Origin: Leptolyngbya sp. SIO4C5
GTDB taxonomy: Bacteria > Cyanobacteriota > Cyanobacteriia > Phormidesmidales > Phormidesmidaceae
NCBI GenBank assembly: GCA_010671965.1
Contig: JAAHIC010000130.1
Location: 1-8,978 of the forward strand
Direction of reading: 5' to 3'
Length of the DNA: 8,978 bases
How positions within the stretch are numbered: the stretch's first letter is position 1; each line of letters begins with the position of its first letter. Of this stretch, positions 5,108-8,978 are shown piece by piece. Below the pieces are notes generated by a model. It saw only the letters and a program-made list of their open reading frames with translations, made no database searches and was not told the DNA's origin. A program made the position numbers and the translations under genes.

Positions 5108-7078
5108 ATGGAAGTAGAACAGCGGGTAGAACTGTTGCGGGAAAAATATCAGGCTTCTAGTGAGCGTTTAGCCCCTCCTTCAGCCCTAAAACCGATGTGG
5201 ACGCTAGAAAATAGCGAAGAGCTTTATCGAATTCGTGGCTGGGGCGATCCCTATTTTTCAATCAACGCTGCCGGACACATTACAGTTTCACCCAGGGGCG
5301 ATCGCGGCGGCTCGCTTGACCTGTTTGAGCTGGTAGAAGCCTTGAAGCAGCGCAACTTAAGCCTGCCGATTTTGATTCGCTTCTCCGATATTTTAGAAGA
5401 CCGGCTAGAACGGCTCAATGCCTGCTTTGCCAAAGCGATCGCCCGCTATCGCTACAGCGGTGAGTATCGCGGCGTGTTTCCGGTCAAGTGCAACCAGCAG
5501 CGTCACCTTGTCGAAGATTTGGTGCGCTTCGGCAAGCCCCATCGTTTCGGCCTCGAAGCGGGATCCAAGCCGGAACTGATGATCGCCCTAGCCATGTTGG
5601 ATACACCGGGGGCGCTGCTGATCTGCAACGGCTATAAAGACCGGGAGTATATTGAAACCGCCATGCTCAGCCAGCGGCTAGGGCAAACCCCGATTATCGT
5701 GCTGGAGCAGCTGGAAGAGGTAGAGCTGGTAATTGAGGCCAAGCGCCGTCTGGGAATTCAGCCGATTTTGGGGGTGCGGGCTAAGCTCAGCACTAGAGGC
5801 ATGGGGCGCTGGGGCGTTTCAGCAGGCGATCGCGCTAAGTTTGGCCTGACGGTGCTAGAAATTCTGACGGCGGTTGAGCGGCTGAGAGAAGCCGACATGC
5901 TGGACTGCCTGCAGCTTCTCCATTTCCACATTGGCTCCCAAATTTCCGCCATCAGCACCCTCAAAGATGCTTTGCGGGAAGCGGCGCAGATCTATGTAGA
6001 GCTAGCCAAGCTGGGGGCCAAGATGGGCTACCTGGACGTGGGCGGCGGTCTGGGAGTAGACTACGACGGCTCTAAGACCAACTTCCACGCCTCTAAAAAC
6101 TACAGCATTCAAAACTACGCCAATGACATTGTGGCCGAGGTGAAAGAAGCCTGCGAGGCCAGCGGCGTGGCCCTGCCGACGTTAGTGAGTGAGAGTGGCC
6201 GGGCGATCGCCTCTCATCAGTCGCTCTTGGTTTTCGACGTGCTGGGCACCAGCGATGTCCCCAGTGGCCCCCCAGAACCCGCCAGCGAAGACGATCACCT
6301 GATTGTCCGCAACCTCTATGAAACTTACACCTCAATCAGTCCCCGCAATTACCAGGAGGCTTACCACGACGCAGTGCAGTTCAAAGAAGAGGCCACGAGC
6401 CTCTTTAGCTTTGGCTATCTGGGGCTACGGGAGCGGGCCAAGGCCGAGCGGCTGTTCTGGGCCTGCTGTGAGCGGATTTTAGGGATTGTGCGCCATGAGG
6501 ACTACGTGCCGGACGATCTCGAAGATCTCGAAAAGATCATGGCCTCGATCTACTACGTCAACCTGTCAGTCTTTCAGTCAGCCCCCGATAGCTGGGCCAT
6601 TGACCAGCTCTTTCCCATCCTGCCAATTCATCGCCTGAACGAAGAACCCACCTGCCGGGGTACCCTCGCTGATCTCACCTGTGACAGCGACGGCAAAATT
6701 GAGCAGTTTATCGATCTGCGGGACGTGAAGCCGGTACTAGAGCTGCATCCGCTGCGACCCCACGAACCCTACTATCTGGGCATGTTCCTCAATGGAGCCT
6801 ACCAGGAAATTATGGGCAATCTGCATAACCTGTTTGGCGATACCAACGCGGTACACATTCACCTGACGCCGAAGGGTTATCAGGTGGAGCATGTCGTCAA
6901 AGGAGACACGATGAACCAGGTACTAGGCTACGTGCAGTACGATTCTGAGGATCTGATTGAACAGCTCCGTCGCCGCGCCGAGCGGGCCTTGCAAGACCAA
7001 AAAATTACCCTGCAGGAGTCTCAAATGCTGCTACAAAACTACGAGCACAGCCTCAGCCGCTATACCTACCTGGCTTAA
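5108..7078 (+). CDS. speA: Biosynthetic arginine decarboxylase
   Basis: This 656-residue PLP enzyme converts L-arginine to agmatine and CO2, the first step of arginine-based putrescine/spermidine synthesis, probably in the cytoplasm. The length is normal for SpeA. Residues about 90-370 form the fold-type III TIM barrel: PLP lysine K127 in VFPVKCNQQRH, FGLEAGSKPEL (147-157), RAKLSTRGMGRWGVS (224-238), HFHIGSQIS (272-280), the phosphate-binding GGGLGVDYDGS (312-322), and SESGRAI (361-367). The C-terminal beta domain carries TCDSDGK (524-530), whose Cys-Asp (C525, D526) matches the catalytic Cys region contributed across the dimer, and Y-Y-LGMFLNGAYQEIMGN. All key residues are present. The start is set by AAGGAGG 8 nt upstream. 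It appears to be a single-gene unit with dyads in its leader; no other polyamine genes (agmatinase, speB/speE) are adjacent. No clear terminator is seen in the 103 bp after it. Confidence 0.97.
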   Translation: MEVEQRVELLREKYQASSERLAPPSALKPMWTLENSEELYRIRGWGDPYFSINAAGHITVSPRGDRGGSLDLFELVEALKQRNLSLPILIRFSDILEDRLERLNACFAKAIARYRYSGEYRGVFPVKCNQQRHLVEDLVRFGKPHRFGLEAGSKPELMIALAMLDTPGALLICNGYKDREYIETAMLSQRLGQTPIIVLEQLEEVELVIEAKRRLGIQPILGVRAKLSTRGMGRWGVSAGDRAKFGLTVLEILTAVERLREADMLDCLQLLHFHIGSQISAISTLKDALREAAQIYVELAKLGAKMGYLDVGGGLGVDYDGSKTNFHASKNYSIQNYANDIVAEVKEACEASGVALPTLVSESGRAIASHQSLLVFDVLGTSDVPSGPPEPASEDDHLIVRNLYETYTSISPRNYQEAYHDAVQFKEEATSLFSFGYLGLRERAKAERLFWACCERILGIVRHEDYVPDDLEDLEKIMASIYYVNLSVFQSAPDSWAIDQLFPILPIHRLNEEPTCRGTLADLTCDSDGKIEQFIDLRDVKPVLELHPLRPHEPYYLGMFLNGAYQEIMGNLHNLFGDTNAVHIHLTPKGYQVEHVVKGDTMNQVLGYVQYDSEDLIEQLRRRAERALQDQKITLQESQMLLQNYEHSLSRYTYLA

Positions 7079-7181
7079 CGTTCGAGCTAAAGCTGCATCC
7101 TCCTGGCCGGATACTAGCAAGAATTTCCTGTCCGTCGAGTACAATCGCTGGGGTCACGGCTATGTCTCCTGCCTGGACTCA

Positions 7182-7433
7182 TCACTCGCTGGCTCGTTGG
7201 CTAGCGTGGAGTATGGTGAGGCCAACGATAGCATCAGCGTCATCGTAGCGAATAACAATATCGTCATCAGTGAGTTCGCTGTCTTCGGCAGACTGGGGTG
7301 GATGATTAAAGTCGATATAGAGTACGTCTGCTTCTGCGTCATAAACAACGAAGAACGGCTGTCTAGGCAGCTTGTGGAGTAAGGGCAGAAATCTGAGATA
7401 AGTTTGAGCTTCTTGATAACTAGCTAGGGCCAT
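7182..7433 (-). CDS. DUF2283 family protein, probable partner (antitoxin candidate) of the upstream small protein
   Basis: This 83-residue cytoplasmic protein has a DUF2283 core at about 29-79: VVYDAEADVLYIDF (29-42), D-D-D-I-V-I-RYDDADAIVGLTILHAS (57-78). These are the Y-D-x-E-A-D-x-L-Y-I strand and the G-x-x-I-L-x-A-S ending that define the family. Residues 1-28 are an extra helical segment (ASYQEAQTYLRFLPLLHKL) that could bind a partner. The start ATG lies inside the 3' end of the upstream gene (10-bp overlap), with GGAGG 8 nt before it, so the two are co-transcribed and probably translationally coupled. In other bacteria DUF2283 genes often sit beside small toxin-like genes; the antitoxin role here is inferred from that and from the layout. 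No DNA-binding motif is visible. The stop is followed at once by a second TGA. The gene is convergent with speA. Confidence 0.8.
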   Translation of the reverse strand: MALASYQEAQTYLRFLPLLHKLPRQPFFVVYDAEADVLYIDFNHPPQSAEDSELTDDDIVIRYDDADAIVGLTILHASQRASE

Positions 7434-7726
7434 AACTGGTGCCTCCGGTTAAGCGCGTTTATTTTTCGAGTTGAGAAGGCGGTAACGACAAATCCATCAT
7501 CATCATCTTCCTTGTAAATCACTACTAGCCATTTCCCAGGCTTAATTTCTCGAATTGCCATTAATGCCCCTTCGTTACCTGCTAGCAGACGAGTTGGCGA
7601 GGAAATCGTTTGCAGCAGCCAGTCCTTTTTATCTGTAAGGTCAGCATGGCGCTGCATAATATGATGCCACCGTTCATCAGGTAGTCGGATTAGGATGCCA
7701 TTGATTGAGGTGGCCTTGTCTGGCAT
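7424..7726 (-). CDS. Small BECR/RelE-like candidate protein, toxin candidate paired with DUF2283
   Basis: This 100-residue protein has the pattern ILIRLPDERWHHIMQRHADL (11-30), a loop ISSPTRLLAGN (41-51), two strands (ALMAIRE, KWLVVIYKE) and the ending FVVTAFSTRKI (79-89). A helix with R/K-W-x-H-I-x-x-R/x-H, then a beta-sheet ending in a V-T-A-(F/Y) strand, is typical of phage barnase-EndoU-colicin-RelE-like (PBECR/BECR) candidate nucleases. H21/H22, R26/H27 and T82/S85 would be the residues to test. I infer the fold from this pattern only, and RNase activity is not shown. The run EDDDDG (73-78), from ATC/GAT triplet repeats, may be a slippage-prone acidic loop. The gene overlaps the DUF2283 gene by 10 bp. 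The start ATG at 7726 has no good Shine-Dalgarno sequence. It could instead be a non-toxic conserved protein. Confidence 0.6.
   Translation of the reverse strand: MPDKATSINGILIRLPDERWHHIMQRHADLTDKKDWLLQTISSPTRLLAGNEGALMAIREIKPGKWLVVIYKEDDDDGFVVTAFSTRKINALNRRHQLWP
7442..7446 (-). promoter_or_regulatory. Shine-Dalgarno sequence of the DUF2283 gene, inside the upstream coding region
   Basis: On the minus strand GGAGG lies 8 nt before the ATG at 7433 and within the last codons of the upstream gene. It supports both the chosen start and coupled translation of the pair. Confidence 0.7.
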
Positions 7727-7736
7727 AAATTCGGAG

Positions 7737-7886
7737 TTAGTAGCCGGGGAGGCGCTGCTGAATCAAGGGATGAACTTGGTGTTTGCCGGTCGTGAGCGAG
7801 ACGCTCACACTCCCTCGCTTATCATCTCTCCACCATAAACGGTCACCACGAGTCAGCGGTTTTACCGACTCAATGAACAAGTCATT
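7737..7886 (-). other. 49 open codons in frame after the stop of the upstream gene; small ORF, gene remnant or repeat
   Basis: Directly after the TAA (7889-7887) of the membrane/coiled-coil protein the same frame stays open for 49 codons to a TAA at 7739-7737. The translation is protein-like: basic and aromatic (LTRGDRLWWRDDKRGSVSV, then TTGKHQVHPLIQQRLPGY), quite unlike the acidic Pro/Glu tail before the stop. A TTG at codon 3 with GAAGAG 9 nt upstream could start a 47-residue product. The segment contains the palindrome at 7792-7808. I recognise no family; it may be the 3' end of a decayed gene, a dispersed repeat, or chance. Confidence 0.35.
7792..7808. repeat. 17-bp palindrome GTGAGCG-AGA-CGCTCAC
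   Basis: Perfect 7-bp arms (7792-7798 and 7802-7808) flank a 3-nt centre. No T-run follows on either strand, so it is not a canonical terminator. It lies between the tandem membrane/coiled-coil genes and the DUF2283 pair. Similar short GC-rich palindromes are dispersed in many cyanobacterial genomes, so a repeat-element origin is plausible but not shown by one copy. Confidence 0.55.
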
Positions 7887-8510
7887 TTACTCTTCAGATT
7901 CTACTGTTTCCTCAGGAGCTGCTGGAGGGGATGGTTCGGGAGAGGGGGTGGCGATATCTTCTGCCAAGATGTCCTGCAGCGCTTGGGTCAATACGACCAG
8001 GGTGCGCTGGCGATCGCCCACATTTTCGTCCAGTTCCTCGACTGTCGTTTGCAGGGCTTGAATATCCTGCTGATAGCGCTCTAGAACATTAGGCAGATTG
8101 TTGGGTACCTGCCGCTGTAGGGTGGTGACTTGGTTGGCGATTGCCGCGACCTGCTCTGGCTGAGTTGTATCGATCGCCGCCAGCTGAGCCTGCATCTGGG
8201 CAATTTGAATCTGCTGGCTGCGGGAGCTAAAAAGCTGCCAGGTAACGACGCCGCCAAACAAAATAAACGTCAACAATAGGCTAATTCTGAGCCGACCTAA
8301 GCGCCGCCGCAGTTGCTGAACAGATTTTTCTGCCGTATTAGTTTCGGAGAGCGCTGCTAGCTTCAGCTCCAACACTTCGCGGGCAAGCTCTTCTAGGTGA
8401 GTGTCGGCAGTTGAGGCCCGTACCAGACTGCTAGAAGACTCGCTGGCAGGGGGCACAGATGGGGCAGCGCTGTCGGCAGCGGTTGAGTCAGAGACGGTCG
8501 AGTCAGACAT
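7887..8510 (-). CDS. Single-pass membrane protein with coiled-coil periplasmic domain, unknown function
   Basis: I do not recognise a named family. The 207 residues divide into an acidic Ser/Thr/Ala-rich disordered N-terminus (1-35), a helix with heptad-like leucines (HLEELAREVLELKLAAL, 38-54), a basic stretch QQLRRRLGRLR (65-75), one membrane helix (about 76-94), a long Gln-rich helix region (98-182) with coiled-coil character (QIQIAQMQAQL, VAAIANQVTTLQRQV, LERYQQDIQALQTTVEEL), and a Pro/Glu tail. Basic residues before the helix predict N-terminus in the cytoplasm and coiled coil outside it (periplasm or lumen). The ATG at 8510 begins a sensible N-terminus, although no Shine-Dalgarno sequence is visible. 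The gene follows the 93-residue gene by 57 bp on the same strand and shares its design, so the two are probably co-transcribed. A scaffold or envelope role is possible but unsupported. Confidence 0.65.
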   Translation of the reverse strand: MSDSTVSDSTAADSAAPSVPPASESSSSLVRASTADTHLEELAREVLELKLAALSETNTAEKSVQQLRRRLGRLRISLLLTFILFGGVVTWQLFSSRSQQIQIAQMQAQLAAIDTTQPEQVAAIANQVTTLQRQVPNNLPNVLERYQQDIQALQTTVEELDENVGDRQRTLVVLTQALQDILAEDIATPSPEPSPPAAPEETVESEE

Positions 8511-8567
8511 GATAAATCAGAATTTCTACACAAGCTTTTGTCGGGGGCGATCGCAGCTAAACCTCAG

Positions 8568-8849
8568 CTAGGGCGTCTCAGTCAGCTCAGCCTGACTTTG
8601 CAATTGCTGCTGCAGTGAGCGCACCTGGCTGTAGGTAAACGCTAGACCAATTCCCAAGGCGATCGCAACTGTGCCTAACAGAATCACGCTGATCAGCCAG
8701 CGCTGCTGCAGGTGGTGAATAGCCGTTTGCAAAGAGCTGACGTCTTGCTGCGTATGTTCTAGGCGCTTGACGGCCCGTAAATCAGACCAAACGTCGGCAG
8801 AGCGAGTTGTCCCTGAATTGGGACTGTCCGAATCGGAGTTAGGCGACAT
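8568..8849 (-). CDS. Small single-pass membrane protein with flanking coiled-coil segments, unknown function
   Basis: I do not recognise a family. The 93 residues show an acidic Ser/Asn/Asp N-terminus (1-19), a helix with coiled-coil character (VWSDLRAVKRLEHTQQDVSS and LQTAIHHLQQR, about 20-50), one membrane helix (51-72, WLISVILLGTVAIALGIGLA), and a short Gln/Leu helix (SQVRSLQQQLQSQ, 74-86). The start ATG at 8849 has GAGG 8 nt upstream. The order of parts matches the next gene (N-terminal Ser/Asp tail, helix, membrane helix, Gln-rich helix), so the two may be diverged duplicates or partners that assemble through coiled coils. Orientation is not clear from charges. Its promoter should lie in 8850-8978. 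Such small proteins are often missed or called hypothetical. Confidence 0.6.
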   Translation of the reverse strand: MSPNSDSDSPNSGTTRSADVWSDLRAVKRLEHTQQDVSSLQTAIHHLQQRWLISVILLGTVAIALGIGLAFTYSQVRSLQQQLQSQAELTETP

Positions 8850-8898
8850 GGTTATAGCCTCAAAAATCTCTAACGACGAATTAATTGAGCGAAAGATT

Positions 8899-8945
8899 AG
8901 GCGCTAGGCGAATACCTCTATCCTTTGGGAGTTTCTTTAGCGCCT
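8899..8945. repeat. 8-bp inverted repeat in the upstream region of the tandem membrane genes
   Basis: AGGCGCTA (8899-8906) is the reverse complement of TAGCGCCT (8938-8945), with a 31-nt spacer. It is 50-96 bp upstream of the start codon at 8849, in probable promoter territory. There is no T-run after either arm, so a terminator is unlikely. Confidence 0.35.
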
Positions 8946-8978
8946 CTAAGATCTGGTATAACGCGAGGCATGAGCGAC

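Noticed and set aside
7160..7348. 62-codon minus-strand frame overlapping the DUF2283 gene
   Set aside because: It is an alternative frame of the DUF2283 coding region, which has clear family motifs in the other frame.
6957..7382. 141-codon plus-strand frame starting inside speA and running through the DUF2283 gene
   Set aside because: It is an out-of-frame shadow of speA and antisense to DUF2283, with no coherent protein features.
7783..8061. 92-codon plus-strand frame across the end of the 207-residue protein gene
   Set aside because: It is antisense, Ser/Thr low-complexity, with no ribosome site or family.
8970..8978. ATG AGC GAC at the right edge as the start of a plus-strand gene
   Set aside because: Only three codons are visible and the GAGG is just 1 nt from the ATG. 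A TATAAC just upstream is suggestive, but the call cannot be supported without more sequence.

Overview
The window is most likely cyanobacterial chromosome. The octamer GCGATCGC (HIP1, a hallmark of many cyanobacterial genomes) occurs at least 14 times in 9 kb. The recognisable genes (a nucleotidyltransferase/left-handed-helix sugar-nucleotide enzyme, a long biosynthetic SpeA, a universal stress protein, a DUF2283 pair) are typical of filamentous or Leptolyngbya/Synechococcus-like cyanobacteria. No genus can be fixed from the sequence alone. No rRNA, tRNA, CRISPR array or intact insertion sequence was seen.

Layout, left to right. (1) The N-terminal part of a universal stress protein, minus strand, runs off the left edge. 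A 338-bp divergent spacer with several inverted repeats follows. (2) A plus-strand nucleotide-sugar pyrophosphorylase (mannose-1-phosphate guanylyltransferase-like) ends at a clear intrinsic terminator. (3) A minus-strand purine-type phosphoribosyltransferase is divergent from (4) a plus-strand GPH/MelB-family sugar:cation symporter. The symporter's stop codon overlaps by 4 bp that of (5) a convergent minus-strand polytopic membrane protein of unknown function. (6) A 374-bp spacer with several dyads leads into a complete biosynthetic arginine decarboxylase (speA) with a strong Shine-Dalgarno sequence. (7) Convergent to speA lies a two-gene minus-strand unit: a small RelE/barnase-like (BECR-type) candidate protein overlapping a DUF2283 protein, which looks like a toxin-antitoxin pair. 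(8) Upstream of that, also on the minus strand, are two tandem small proteins of the same design (acidic Ser-rich N-terminus, one membrane helix, coiled-coil segment), of unknown function. The second is followed, in the same frame after its stop, by 49 open codons that contain a perfect 17-bp palindrome.

Functionally this is a patchwork of mostly single-gene units rather than one pathway: nucleotide-sugar supply, purine salvage, sugar uptake, polyamine synthesis and stress response. The two places where genes appear to act together are the overlapping DUF2283 pair (7182-7726) and the tandem membrane/coiled-coil pair (7887-8849). No clearly new multi-gene system is evident. The least explained segment is 7053-8849 on the minus strand.
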